Part shown: piece by piece, positions 47,304 through 55,517 of the stretch
Position numbering within the stretch: the stretch's first letter is position 1
Layout: each line of letters begins with the position of its first letter
Origin: Sandaracinus amylolyticus
GTDB lineage: Bacteria > Myxococcota_A > Polyangia > Polyangiales > Sandaracinaceae
Reading direction: 5' to 3'
Assembly: GCF_000737325.1 (NCBI RefSeq)
Contig: NZ_CP011125.1
Location: 372,001-436,000, forward strand
Length of the DNA: 64,000 bases
Position numbers and translations under genes: made by a program
The notes under the pieces: generated by a model
The model's database searches: none
What the model saw: the letters and a program-made list of their open reading frames with translations, nothing else
What the model was told of the DNA's origin: nothing

Positions 47304-47563
47304 CACCAGCTCCCGTGCGAGCCGTGCGATCCGTGGGAGCCGTGAGAGCCGTGGGAGCCGTGAGAGCCGTGAGAGCCGTGGGAGCCGTGCGATCCGTGTG
47401 ATCCGTGCGAGCAGTGCTGCGCCAGCAGGATGTCGTCGCGCGTGTTGGGTTTGGCGAGGTCGGCCTCTTCCAACGCGCGATCCGCGATGGCGCGCTCGGT
47501 CGGGTCCATCAGACCACCCGCATTGCGCCGGAAGCTCGGAAGAACGTCGTCGTCGTCGGCCAT
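47303..47563 (-). CDS. hxsA: His-Gly-Ser repeat peptide, candidate modified precursor (HxsA-like)
   Basis: An 86-residue peptide from ATG 47563 with a perfect AGGAGG site six bases upstream. Residues 1-50 form an acidic, helix-prone leader (MADDDDVLPSFRRNAGGLMD, then ALEEADLAKPNTRDDILLAQ) with no signal peptide. Residue 51 is the only Cys. Eleven Ser-His-Gly units follow, then Ser-Trp. Read in phase, this is a run of His-Gly-Ser, the pattern that defines HxsA, the proposed substrate of HxsB and HxsC. It sits between hxsB and another radical SAM gene. I infer a ribosomally made, post-translationally modified peptide; a metal-binding His-rich peptide is the alternative. Confidence 0.8.
   Translation of the reverse strand: MADDDDVLPSFRRNAGGLMDPTERAIADRALEEADLAKPNTRDDILLAQHCSHGSHGSHGSHGSHGSHGSHGSHGSHGSHGSHGSW
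47312..47410 (-). repeat. Eleven 9-base units encoding Ser-His-Gly
   Basis: His is always CAC, while Ser uses TCG, TCA, TCC and TCT and Gly uses GGA, GGC and GGG. Such synonymous variation shows selection on the peptide rather than very recent DNA expansion. Confidence 0.95.
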
Positions 47564-47599
47564 GCCCCGCCTCCTACCGCTCCCAGGGAAAGCACCCGC

Positions 47600-49207
47600 T
47601 CACGGCGTCCGTGAAGCGTCCGCGCCGAGTGTACTACTAGACGTCCCCTGGATGAAATGGGCTCGCGGTCGGTTCGTCGTCCAGCGGCGGAAGACCTCCA
47701 TCGTGCCGGGGTCGGCATCGGCGATCTTCTCGAACAGATAGTCCTGGATTCCCTTGTGGACCGCGCAGACGCTGCTCTCGCGCATCCGCCCGAAGATCGT
47801 CCCCTGGGTCTTGTGGCTGTGGCTCGGGGCGACGCCGCAGTACGGCTGATACGCGCAGTTCACGCAATCGGGGCGCGCGTCGAGGTTCCCCGCGAGCACC
47901 ACCGCGCGCACCGTCTCGTGCCCGACGAGGCCGCGGTACGTCGCGTCGTTCACGTGGCCGAGCAGGAACGTGTCGTCGCCGGTCTCGTGGAGCATGCGAC
48001 CCTCGTCGCACGTGAAGATCGAGCCGTCGTAATTGTAGGCGAGCGCACCGATGCCCGCGCCCGACGGGCTGCGGATGTCGAGGAAGTTCGGGTCCTCGCC
48101 GCTCAGGATCTTCGTCAGGAAGATCGCCGCGTAGCGCTCGAGCACCTGAACGCCCTTCAGGTTCAGCTCGACCATGTAGTCGACGCACTTGCGGTAGTAG
48201 TCGAGGTACTCGGCGCGCGGGTACTCGAGGCGCGGGCCCGTCTTCTCGGCGAAGCCGAAGGGATCGAGCGGGCGCAGGAAGAGCGCGCGGCAGCCGAGGT
48301 CGACGTACTGATCGACCACTTCCTTCCAGAGCGGCAGCGTCTCGCGCGTCGTCGTGAGCAGCGCCTCGACGCGGTAGAGCGTCGTGTCGAGGCCGAGCTT
48401 CGCGTACTCCTCGTTGATGCGTCGGATCCACTTCACCGACGCTTCCCACGACGAGCCGCCGGTCTTGGTCCCGTCGGCGAGCTTGAGCGCAGGCAGCTTG
48501 CGCTGCTTGTCGTGCAGGCCCTGCGGGCCGTCGATGCTGGTGCAGATCTGGACGCGGTTCTCGAGCAGGAAGGCCAGCTTCTCCTCGTCCATCAGCGAGA
48601 GATTGCTGACCATCGTGAACTCGAGCGTCTTGGCCTCGCCACTCGCCGCGAGGCGCTCGTTCTTCTTCCGCGCGTACTCGATGACGTGCTTCACGACCGC
48701 GAAATTCACGAGCGGCTCGCCGCCCTGGAATTCGATCGTGATGCCGGGGCTCGTCGACGAGAGCGCGATGTCGACGCACTTCTCGGCGATCTCCGGCGTC
48801 ATGTCGGTGTGCACCGCGTCCATCGCGGCGCGCGACGCGTGGCAGTAGACGCACGTCTCGTTGCAGCGGAGCGTGACCACCAGCATGTGGAGGTTCGGCC
48901 CGTAGCCGACGAACGACTTGCGACGTCGCAGCGCGTCCGCAGCGCGCTTGGTGTCGTAGTGCGCGCGGAGGAAATTGCCTTCGCGCAGGCGCGCGTGGAG
49001 CTCGCTCTCGGGCGCGACGTTGCCTTCGACGAACGCGCGGAATTCGGCGTCCGCGAGCACGAGGAAATTGCCCTCGAGGTTCGTCAGCAGCACGCGCTGC
49101 TTCGGGAGCGCGCGATAGCGGAAGAACGCGGGGAACGTGGCCGAGGGGCGCAGGCCGCGCAGCGGGAACGCGCCGGGCGGGAGCTGCGAGTCGAGGGTAT
49201 CCGTCAC
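47600..49207 (-). CDS. hxsB: His-Xaa-Ser system radical SAM maturase HxsB
   Basis: A 535-residue enzyme; GTG 49207 overlaps the preceding stop (GTGA). An N-terminal domain of about 110 residues ends in VGYGPNLHMLVVTLRCNETC, where the 4Fe-4S motif CNETCVYC begins. IEFQGGEPLVNF follows. The C-terminal SPASM region carries the clusters FTCDEGRML, CVNCAYQPYCG and SVCAVHKGI, with HKTQGTIFGRMRES between. Length, motif order and the GRMRES segment agree with the HxsB family as I know it. It should modify the His-Xaa-Ser peptide encoded 36 bases downstream. The chemistry is not established for this family; three-residue cyclophane formation, as done by related SPASM enzymes on aromatic-x-x motifs, is a reasonable guess. 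Confidence 0.85.
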   Translation of the reverse strand: MTDTLDSQLPPGAFPLRGLRPSATFPAFFRYRALPKQRVLLTNLEGNFLVLADAEFRAFVEGNVAPESELHARLREGNFLRAHYDTKRAADALRRRKSFVGYGPNLHMLVVTLRCNETCVYCHASRAAMDAVHTDMTPEIAEKCVDIALSSTSPGITIEFQGGEPLVNFAVVKHVIEYARKKNERLAASGEAKTLEFTMVSNLSLMDEEKLAFLLENRVQICTSIDGPQGLHDKQRKLPALKLADGTKTGGSSWEASVKWIRRINEEYAKLGLDTTLYRVEALLTTTRETLPLWKEVVDQYVDLGCRALFLRPLDPFGFAEKTGPRLEYPRAEYLDYYRKCVDYMVELNLKGVQVLERYAAIFLTKILSGEDPNFLDIRSPSGAGIGALAYNYDGSIFTCDEGRMLHETGDDTFLLGHVNDATYRGLVGHETVRAVVLAGNLDARPDCVNCAYQPYCGVAPSHSHKTQGTIFGRMRESSVCAVHKGIQDYLFEKIADADPGTMEVFRRWTTNRPRAHFIQGTSSSTLGADASRTP

Positions 49208-49431
49208 TGCGCGGCTCCCGTCTTTCGAGCTTGGATGGTCAGACCGAGCGCGTAATTGCCGAGCTCGCGCGCGACGCGCTGGGCGCGACCGGGGCGCGCG
49301 CTCGCGATGCGCAGCACGACGTGATCGCCTTCGTCGCCGCGCGTGATCTCCGCGTGCGTGGCGTAGAGCCCGACCGCCTGATCGATCGCGCTCGCGAGAT
49401 AGAGCTCGCGATGGAGGCGCAGCTCGCTCAC
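49204..49431 (-). CDS. Small HxsD-like protein
   Basis: A 75-residue protein; GTG 49431 overlaps the previous stop and its own stop overlaps the hxsB start, both as GTGA. The sequence LYLASAIDQAVGLYATHAEI and the end ELGNYALGLTIQAR resemble a shortened HxsD, whose family is named after a LLNDYxLRE motif. It may be a second adaptor that presents the peptide leader to a radical SAM enzyme. I infer the relation from pattern only. Confidence 0.65.
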   Translation of the reverse strand: MSELRLHRELYLASAIDQAVGLYATHAEITRGDEGDHVVLRIASARPGRAQRVARELGNYALGLTIQARKTGAAQ

Positions 49432-49949
49432 GTCGCGCTCCCCTCGTCGCCGGGCTTCGCTGCAGCCTCCGGAGAACCGAGCGCGGGCGCGGCGGGCTCG
49501 TCCTTCTTCTTCTTGTACTTCTCCTCCCACGAGAGCCCGATGCCGAGCGGGTCCTCGAAGGGCTCCTCGGAGAAGTCGAAGTCCTTGAGATCGTCGAGCG
49601 TCGGCGGGCCCATCGCGCCGGTCACGGCCTGCAGCGTGACGGCCTCGATCACCGCGCGGTTGTCGCGCACGATCTGCGAGCGCCACGCGCAGCTGAGCAG
49701 CTCGTTCTGGAGCTCGCCGACCCAGCTGCGCAGCTCGCTCTCGCTCGCGGCCGCGTTCTTCGGCGTGAGCGTGATGCGCACCCGCGACGCGGTGCGATCG
49801 AGCAGCACGTAGCAGCGATCGAGGAACGTGTAGGCCGCGCCGTACACCGCGTCGAGCGGGTAGAGGGACTCGTCGATCGTCACCGTCACTGCGTGCGCCG
49901 ACACGTCGGCGTCGACCTGATCCGAAGGCATCCCTGCGAGCGCGCCCAT
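49428..49949 (-). CDS. hxsD: HxsD-like protein
   Basis: A 173-residue protein from ATG 49949 with GGAGG four bases upstream. The first 115 residues resemble HxsD: ESLYPLDAVYGAAYTFLDRC, a strand-rich middle (VRITLTPK), then ELQNELLSCAWRSQIVRDN where the family has LLNDYxLRE. A Lys/Pro-rich tail of 60 residues is added. HxsD occurs only with HxsB/HxsC and is thought to be an accessory, maybe a peptide-recognition protein. Confidence 0.7.
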   Translation of the reverse strand: MGALAGMPSDQVDADVSAHAVTVTIDESLYPLDAVYGAAYTFLDRCYVLLDRTASRVRITLTPKNAAASESELRSWVGELQNELLSCAWRSQIVRDNRAVIEAVTLQAVTGAMGPPTLDDLKDFDFSEEPFEDPLGIGLSWEEKYKKKKDEPAAPALGSPEAAAKPGDEGSAT

Positions 49950-49993
49950 GAAACCTCCGGCCGGAGACGTTACCCGAAAGCGAGATGCGCCGA

Positions 49994-50752
49994 CTACAGC
50001 GAGCCGCGCAGCAATGCGTCGAGGGTGGCGTCAGCGAAGGCGGGGGTCGGTGACTCGCGGGTCGCGAAGTAACCGCCGACGAACATCCGATGGCCCGCAC
50101 GGCGCAGCGAGTGTGCTGCGTGCCACGTGCACTGCTCTAGCAGTACGGCGGTGCCGGCAGTGGGCCGGAGCACCACCTGACCCGGCCAGTCCCGCGCGAG
50201 CGTGTCGTGCGACGGCGTGGTGGGGTCGCCGACGCGACGAGGGAGCACCAGCAGCGGCCCGCCGTCGTCGTCGAGATCGTCGAGGTAGACGACGACGATG
50301 ACGCGCTCGACCGTCGGCTTCGCAGGCCAGCGCTTCGCACGCATGCGCGTCCACTCCTCTTCGCCGTCGATGTGCGTGTGCCAACCGAAGAAGGGCCGCA
50401 TCCGATCGCTCACCGCCGCGCCGAGCGCCTCGAGACGCAGGTCGTCCCCGAGCAGCGCGCGCAGCGGCGAGAGCAGGCGATCACGGAGCAGCAGGGGCGC
50501 GATCTCGGGCGCGACGTGCTGGAGCCCGGTGATCGTGAGCCCTGTCGGTGTGAGCACGAACGACGCGGCGATCTCGGGCCGCGCGACGGTGACCGACGAC
50601 GGCGCGTAGAGCTGCTCGGGCGCCACCGCGTGGACGAGCCGTTCGAGCGAGCTCCGCGCGCACGCGATCTCGGCGGCCGAGAGCAACCCCGGGATCAGCG
50701 CATACCCTCGCTCACGAATGGCCTCGGCGACCTGCGTCGACGCGACGCTCAT
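49994..50752 (-). CDS. PhyH-like 2-oxoglutarate/Fe(II) dioxygenase
   Basis: A 252-residue protein. ATG 50752 overlaps the radical SAM stop (ATGA). Iron ligands are H and D in GWHTHIDGEE and H in CTWHAAHSLR; an Arg for 2-oxoglutarate follows in GHRMFVGGYF. It belongs to the phytanoyl-CoA dioxygenase superfamily, which hydroxylates or halogenates small molecules and natural products. It is related to the two at 54744 and 55510. The substrate may be the peptide or a separate small molecule of this cluster. Confidence 0.87.
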   Translation of the reverse strand: MSVASTQVAEAIRERGYALIPGLLSAAEIACARSSLERLVHAVAPEQLYAPSSVTVARPEIAASFVLTPTGLTITGLQHVAPEIAPLLLRDRLLSPLRALLGDDLRLEALGAAVSDRMRPFFGWHTHIDGEEEWTRMRAKRWPAKPTVERVIVVVYLDDLDDDGGPLLVLPRRVGDPTTPSHDTLARDWPGQVVLRPTAGTAVLLEQCTWHAAHSLRRAGHRMFVGGYFATRESPTPAFADATLDALLRGSL

Positions 50753-52092
50753 CCCTCACGCCTGCTGCCTCGTCCTCGCACCGAGCCGGGGCCGACCATG
50801 CCTTTGCGAAGGTCGAGCATCATGTTCCCCGGATCGCGCGCGACGATCGCCCGCGCCGCGGCGTGCACGATCTTCGTGAGGGTCGCGTGATCGTCACCGC
50901 GTGCGTTGCGGTAGTGCAGGTTGAACGACTTGCTGCGCGCGAGCGCGGGAGCATCACCGTCGCGCGCGGTGAGCACGATGTCGACCGACGATGCACCGTG
51001 CGCGAACCGGTACACGCAAGCGCGCCGCTGGACGACGATCTCCGTGAGCGCCGCGCCGGTCTCGCCGTCGACGCCCGCGACGAGCGCAGCCCATCGCGGC
51101 TGGTCGATCGCCGGCGCGTGACCGCCGGCGGACTGCTCGGAGCCGACCCACGGGCCGTACTCGGGCTCTTCCCACGGTGTCGTGCGCGGGTGAGGCGTGA
51201 GCGCATCGCGCTCCCAGCCGTGCTTCGTGATGTACGCGTGGTGCAGGCCGAGGCACGACTCGCCGTGCTCGCACTTCGCCTCGTAGAGGCACGCGAATTT
51301 CGGATACTTGTCGTAGAACTCCTCGACGATCACGACGTCGGCCTGCGTGTTGTCCTGCGTGCGCTCGTGCTCGCCGAGGAGGCATCGCGGGACGTACTTC
51401 ACGGCTGCGTCGATGCCGTGTCTGCGGCAGCTCGCGAGCGCGTCGCGCAGCCGCGGCGCGAGCGTGGACATCGGCGCGATCAGATCACGCTCGTCCGCGT
51501 AGTCCTCCATCGGCAGGTAGTTCCACCACTCCATGCGCGCCGGGCGGAAAGGGCGAACGGTCTCGACGATGTCGGCGAGGTGCGCCTGGTTGAGCGTGGT
51601 GAGCACCGTGTTCGTGATCAGCGTCGCGCCGAGCTCGACCACGTTCGAGATCCCGCGCATCGCCTCGTCGAAGCTACCCGGGCGCTGCGAGATGAAGTCC
51701 TGCGTCGCGGCGTCGTGGCCGTGCAGCGAGACGAAGAGCTCGTCGACGCCCGCGCCGATCAGGGCCTTCGCATAGCTCCGGTCGGCGAGGCGGCGCCCGT
51801 TCGTCTGCACGCGGATGTGCTCGAAGCTCTGCGACGCAGACGCGACGGTGACGTAATCGAAGAGCTTGCGCTCGAGCGTCACCTCTCCGCCGGTGAACGT
51901 GATGCGCCGGTATCGCCGGGTACGCCGGTTGTCCTCCACGGCGCGTTCGTACACGTCGAAAGGGACTCCTTTGTAGAAGTTCATCCCTTCCTGGACGATG
52001 CAGAACCGACAGGCGCTCTGACAGTGGAAGTCGACCGTGACCGTCAGATCCTCGAAGCGCGTCGGATCGAACCGTCCCTTGTAGCTCTGCAT
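50749..52092 (-). CDS. Radical SAM protein with added C-terminal domain
   Basis: A 447-residue protein. ATG 52092 overlaps the previous stop (TGATG). Motifs: CQSACRFC, ITFTGGEVTLE, VQTNGRRLA and ELFVSLHGHDAATQDF. After the core comes CLYEAKCEHGESCLGLHHAY and KHGWE, much like the end of the 46236 protein. An extra 120 residues follow (about 325-447), with LARSKSFNLHYRNARGDD; this part seems to be shared with the B12-type radical SAM proteins of the cluster. The function is probably peptide or small-molecule modification; the substrate is unknown. Confidence 0.89.
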   Translation of the reverse strand: MQSYKGRFDPTRFEDLTVTVDFHCQSACRFCIVQEGMNFYKGVPFDVYERAVEDNRRTRRYRRITFTGGEVTLERKLFDYVTVASASQSFEHIRVQTNGRRLADRSYAKALIGAGVDELFVSLHGHDAATQDFISQRPGSFDEAMRGISNVVELGATLITNTVLTTLNQAHLADIVETVRPFRPARMEWWNYLPMEDYADERDLIAPMSTLAPRLRDALASCRRHGIDAAVKYVPRCLLGEHERTQDNTQADVVIVEEFYDKYPKFACLYEAKCEHGESCLGLHHAYITKHGWERDALTPHPRTTPWEEPEYGPWVGSEQSAGGHAPAIDQPRWAALVAGVDGETGAALTEIVVQRRACVYRFAHGASSVDIVLTARDGDAPALARSKSFNLHYRNARGDDHATLTKIVHAAARAIVARDPGNMMLDLRKGMVGPGSVRGRGSRREG

Positions 52093-52985
52093 CAGAGCGT
52101 CCCGTAGTAGCTCGACTTCGGATATTCGAGCGTGCCGTCGGGCGCTCGTCGATAGTCGATACCGACGTCGAAATAGAGGTGCTCGAGCCGCTCGCGCTGC
52201 TGCCGCACGAAACCACGGATCGCTGCAGGGTACGCGAACCTGTCGAGGAACCAGATCAGCTGCTCGACGGTGATCCCGCTGTAGTAGATCGCGTCACAGC
52301 GACGCTTCTTTGCGATGCATACCTTCTTGCAGGCGAAGAGCTCGGGGAGGAGGACGCGCGAGAGCACGCGCGGGTCGGAGTAATCGACGAAGAGGCTGCT
52401 CGTGAGCAGCGAGAGCACGTCATCGACTTCACGCTTCGGTTCCATGAAGCGGTAGGTGTTCTCGAGCTCGGCTGTGCCGTCGCGCAGCTTGTACGAGCGG
52501 CCCGCGTGGGCCCTTTCGCCGGTGAGATACAGGTTCAGCTCGCGCACTTCTCCGTCGGCGATCGTCTGCGGAGAGACGTCGAAGCTGACCATCATGTACG
52601 GCACGGTCTCGCGGACCTGCGGGACGATGCGCATCCACGGCGAGAGCGCCGCGGCGATGCTCGTGATGGTCGCCTCGGGCGACTCCTTCTGCGGATCGTA
52701 GAAGTAGAGCTCCCACCAGAGCTGCGTGCCGTCCCACTTCACGCCCCAGACGGTGAGGTCCTGGCCGACGTGGCGCTGGACCGCCTCGAGCGGCGCGCGC
52801 AGGGCCGCCGTGGCGCCGCCGACCGCGAGAGAGTGCCAGAGCAGGTTCTCACCGCGGATCTTGCCGGGCCACGGACGACGCGGGCGGTAGGGCTCGAGGC
52901 AGTAGTCGAAATGACGATCGTGCTCGGTCGCGGGCACGAGCTCGAACGAACGGAGCAGCGTGTGAGGCTCGACGAGGTTGGGCAC
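52092..52985 (-). CDS. Unrecognised protein in the radical SAM/PhyH operon
   Basis: A 297-residue protein using GTG 52985; no Shine-Dalgarno site is seen, and 85 bases separate it from the upstream gene. Aromatic-rich strands dominate the first half (VWGVKWDGTQLWWELYFYDP, YMMVSFDVSP, LNLYLTGERAHAGRSYKL). The second half is helical, with two cysteines close together in ELFACKKVCIAKKRRC, and ends DVGIDYRRAPDGTLEYPKSS. I do not recognise the family. A strand-rich fold of the prenyltransferase (ABBA) kind is one untested idea. Its tight position before a radical SAM gene suggests a partner or substrate-handling role. Confidence 0.8.
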   Translation of the reverse strand: MPNLVEPHTLLRSFELVPATEHDRHFDYCLEPYRPRRPWPGKIRGENLLWHSLAVGGATAALRAPLEAVQRHVGQDLTVWGVKWDGTQLWWELYFYDPQKESPEATITSIAAALSPWMRIVPQVRETVPYMMVSFDVSPQTIADGEVRELNLYLTGERAHAGRSYKLRDGTAELENTYRFMEPKREVDDVLSLLTSSLFVDYSDPRVLSRVLLPELFACKKVCIAKKRRCDAIYYSGITVEQLIWFLDRFAYPAAIRGFVRQQRERLEHLYFDVGIDYRRAPDGTLEYPKSSYYGTL

Positions 52986-53070
52986 GTCAGTTCGGGAGAC
53001 CGCGTCGAGGCTATCACGAGCCGCTCCACGACGTCGCGCGCAGCGCGATGCGCGTCGGCGCGCGTTCGGA

Positions 53071-54747
53071 TCATAGCGCGCGGCGCAGGTCGTCGAGCGT
53101 CGTGGTCCCGAGCCGCACGGCGATCTCGTCGATCGCGCGGAGCAGGTGTGGCGGCGCTTCGCGTCCGCGGTACGAGATCGCGACGTGCTGCGACGCGCGA
53201 TAGTACGGCGAGCCGTCACGAGGTCCGAGGACGATGCGTTGCCGCGGGAGCCGTGCTGCGGCGTCGTCCAGCTCGAGGACGAGCGTGCCACGCTCCTCGC
53301 GCACGGTCTCGAGGCGCATCCCCTGCGTGGTCGCGCCGGGTGGCGCGAGCCCGAGCAGCGCTGCGAGCGCCGTGCTCGCTCTGCGCGGCGCGTGAGGGAT
53401 CTCGACGGGTCGCGCGCGCGTCGGCGCGTCCGCCTCGCGCGACGCTGCGCGCACGAGATCCGACTGGAGCTCGGCGAGCTCTCGAAAGGTGTCGTTCCGC
53501 TCGCGCTCGTTCATCGCCGAGGGAACACGCGGCGCGGGAAGGTCCCAGTCGTCGAAGCGCTCTCGCGCCGGGTCGGGCCAGCGGTCCGTCGAAGCCTCGC
53601 CGAGCACGGTGCCGGGCAGCGCGTGGTAGGTCGACCACATGAACGAGCCGGGGCGCAGCTTGCGCAGCAGCGCGACCGTGGAGTGGGCTTGCGCGCGCGT
53701 CTCGCCCGGGAGCACCGTCATCAGCGACGCGCTGGTGCCGAGGCCGACCGCGCGCGCGTCGTCGAACACGCGCTGGAGCACGACGTCACGGGTCCGCCGA
53801 TGCAGCACCTCGCGGCGGAGCTCCTCGTCGCCGGCCTCGACGCCGCAGTGGAAGAGCACGCATCCGGCTTCCTTCAGCAGCTCGAGCCGCCTGCGGCTGG
53901 CCGCGCTCGGGTGCATCTCGACCTTGAAGGGCAGCGCGACGCGCCGCGGGTACTCCTTCGCGAGCGCGTCGAGCCACTCGAGATCGATCGGGAAGTGCTC
54001 GTCCCAGAATTCGAAGCCGTCGGGGGCGTAGCGGTCGCGCAGTCGCGAGAGCTCGTCGCAGAGCTGCGCGACCGGGATCACGTTTCGCCGTGTCTCGAAC
54101 GCGTGGAGCTTCCCCCAGCGCGGCGCCGAGCAGTACGAGCACGTGAACGGACACCCACGGCTCGCGCGCGTCGGCAGAAAGCGATCGACGTGGGGACCGA
54201 ACGTGTTGATCCCGCGCGCGAGGCTCGCCCGCAGATCGCCGAACACGTCGTAGTCCCACGGGAGCAGCGCCGCGATGTCGGGCTCGGGATCCGCGCTCGG
54301 CGGCGGGCCCGTGAAGCCGTCGGGCCCTCGCACCCACAAGCCGGGGATCGAGCGCGTGGGTCTGCCCGACGGGAGCTGATCGAGCAGCGCGCGCAGCGGG
54401 CGCTCGCCTTCGCCGATCGCGATCGCGTCGACGGACGCGCAGCGCGCGACGTCGTGGGGCGCCATGCTCGCGTGGTATCCGCCGACCACCACGTACGCTG
54501 CGATCCGCGGTACCACGCGGGAGAGCAGGGTCTGTGCGCCGGGCCAGTCGCGGCTCATCGCGGAGACGGCGAGCACGTCGGGCGAGAGCGACTCGATGCG
54601 CGCCGCGACCTCGTCGATCTTGCTCCGCAGCGAGACCTCGAGCGCGCTCGCCTCGTGACCGGATGCGCGCACGACGGCCGCGAGGGCGGCGACCGAAGGG
54701 CTGAAGGGTCGCGGCGGATCGGTGAAGAAGAGGAAGAGGACCCTCAT
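53071..54747 (-). CDS. B12-binding-type radical SAM protein
   Basis: A 558-residue protein. ATG 54747 overlaps the previous stop (ATGA) with GGAG upstream. Residues 1-150 look like a cobalamin-binding Rossmann domain (VLFLFFTDPPRPFSPSVAAL, VVVGGYHASMAP). The radical SAM core starts at RGCPFTCSYCSAPRWG, with DGFEFWDEHFPIDLEWL after it and HCGVEAGDEELRRE. Class B enzymes of this kind are usually methyltransferases or catalyse other rearrangements. About 100 C-terminal residues (VREERGTLVLELDD, YYRASQHVAISYRGREAP) form a domain also found in its neighbours. Confidence 0.9.
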   Translation of the reverse strand: MRVLFLFFTDPPRPFSPSVAALAAVVRASGHEASALEVSLRSKIDEVAARIESLSPDVLAVSAMSRDWPGAQTLLSRVVPRIAAYVVVGGYHASMAPHDVARCASVDAIAIGEGERPLRALLDQLPSGRPTRSIPGLWVRGPDGFTGPPPSADPEPDIAALLPWDYDVFGDLRASLARGINTFGPHVDRFLPTRASRGCPFTCSYCSAPRWGKLHAFETRRNVIPVAQLCDELSRLRDRYAPDGFEFWDEHFPIDLEWLDALAKEYPRRVALPFKVEMHPSAASRRRLELLKEAGCVLFHCGVEAGDEELRREVLHRRTRDVVLQRVFDDARAVGLGTSASLMTVLPGETRAQAHSTVALLRKLRPGSFMWSTYHALPGTVLGEASTDRWPDPARERFDDWDLPAPRVPSAMNERERNDTFRELAELQSDLVRAASREADAPTRARPVEIPHAPRRASTALAALLGLAPPGATTQGMRLETVREERGTLVLELDDAAARLPRQRIVLGPRDGSPYYRASQHVAISYRGREAPPHLLRAIDEIAVRLGTTTLDDLRRAL

Positions 54748-55517
54748 CGGCGCTCCGGCACGCCGGCGCTGTACGCGCGGGCAAGCTCGGCGGACCCAGC
54801 GAGGGCGGCGGGGATCGTCGGGTCGCGACGGCGGGACGCGGGCGCATCGGCGCGCGTGACGAAGAACGCGATGAAGGCGCGCAGTCCTTCGCGCTTCATC
54901 GGAGTGACGGCGTGCCACGTCGGCTGATCGAAGAAGACGATGCTGCCTGCAGGCGCGCGCAGCTCGACGCAGCCGGGCCAGGGCTCGCTGCCCGGCGGGC
55001 GCGGTGGCGCGGTGGGCTCTCCCACGCGGCGAGGCCACACGAGCATCGTCCCGTGCGCATCGTCGAGCGGGCAGAGATACGTCGTGCACACGATCCGCTC
55101 GATCCTGTCGATCGGTGGGTACGTGCCGCGCACGTCCTCGCCGTCGATGCCGCCGACGTGGTGGTGCCAGAAGAAGAACGGTCGCGTGTGATCGGAGACG
55201 ATCCCGGCTGCGAGCTCGAGGCGCGCGCGCGGCCCGAGCAGCGTCTCGACGACGCCGCGGACCTCCGGCAGCAGCGCGATGTGCGCGGCCTCGGGGATGG
55301 GCTCGAGGATCCCGTACATCGCCATTCCCACCGGGCTCACGTGGACGCGCTCGCCGATGCTCACGTCGCGCTGCGAGAAGAGCTTGGGCGCACCGTGCGC
55401 GCGCCATTGCTCACGCATCTTGTCAGCCAACGTCTCGACGAGATGCTCGGGGACGGCCCCTTCGATCACGGCATGCCCTTGGGTCGCGATGCGGTGCGCG
55501 ACGTCGTGCTCACGCAT
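54744..55517 (-). CDS. PhyH-like dioxygenase
   Basis: A 257-residue protein. ATG 55517 with GGAGG eight bases upstream is preferred over GTG 55544. The iron site is seen as FFFWHHHVGGIDGED (H...D) and WHAVTPM (second His). It is a paralogue of the proteins at 55510 and 49994; all share the WHxHxxGID-like signature. It overlaps both neighbours (8 bases with the upstream gene, 4 with the downstream). Confidence 0.87.
   Translation of the reverse strand: MREHDVAHRIATQGHAVIEGAVPEHLVETLADKMREQWRAHGAPKLFSQRDVSIGERVHVSPVGMAMYGILEPIPEAAHIALLPEVRGVVETLLGPRARLELAAGIVSDHTRPFFFWHHHVGGIDGEDVRGTYPPIDRIERIVCTTYLCPLDDAHGTMLVWPRRVGEPTAPPRPPGSEPWPGCVELRAPAGSIVFFDQPTWHAVTPMKREGLRAFIAFFVTRADAPASRRRDPTIPAALAGSAELARAYSAGVPERR

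Noticed and set aside
47312-47410. CRISPR array or VNTR
   Set aside because: Units are contiguous 9-mers without spacers, in frame, and encode a constant tripeptide behind a good ribosome binding site.
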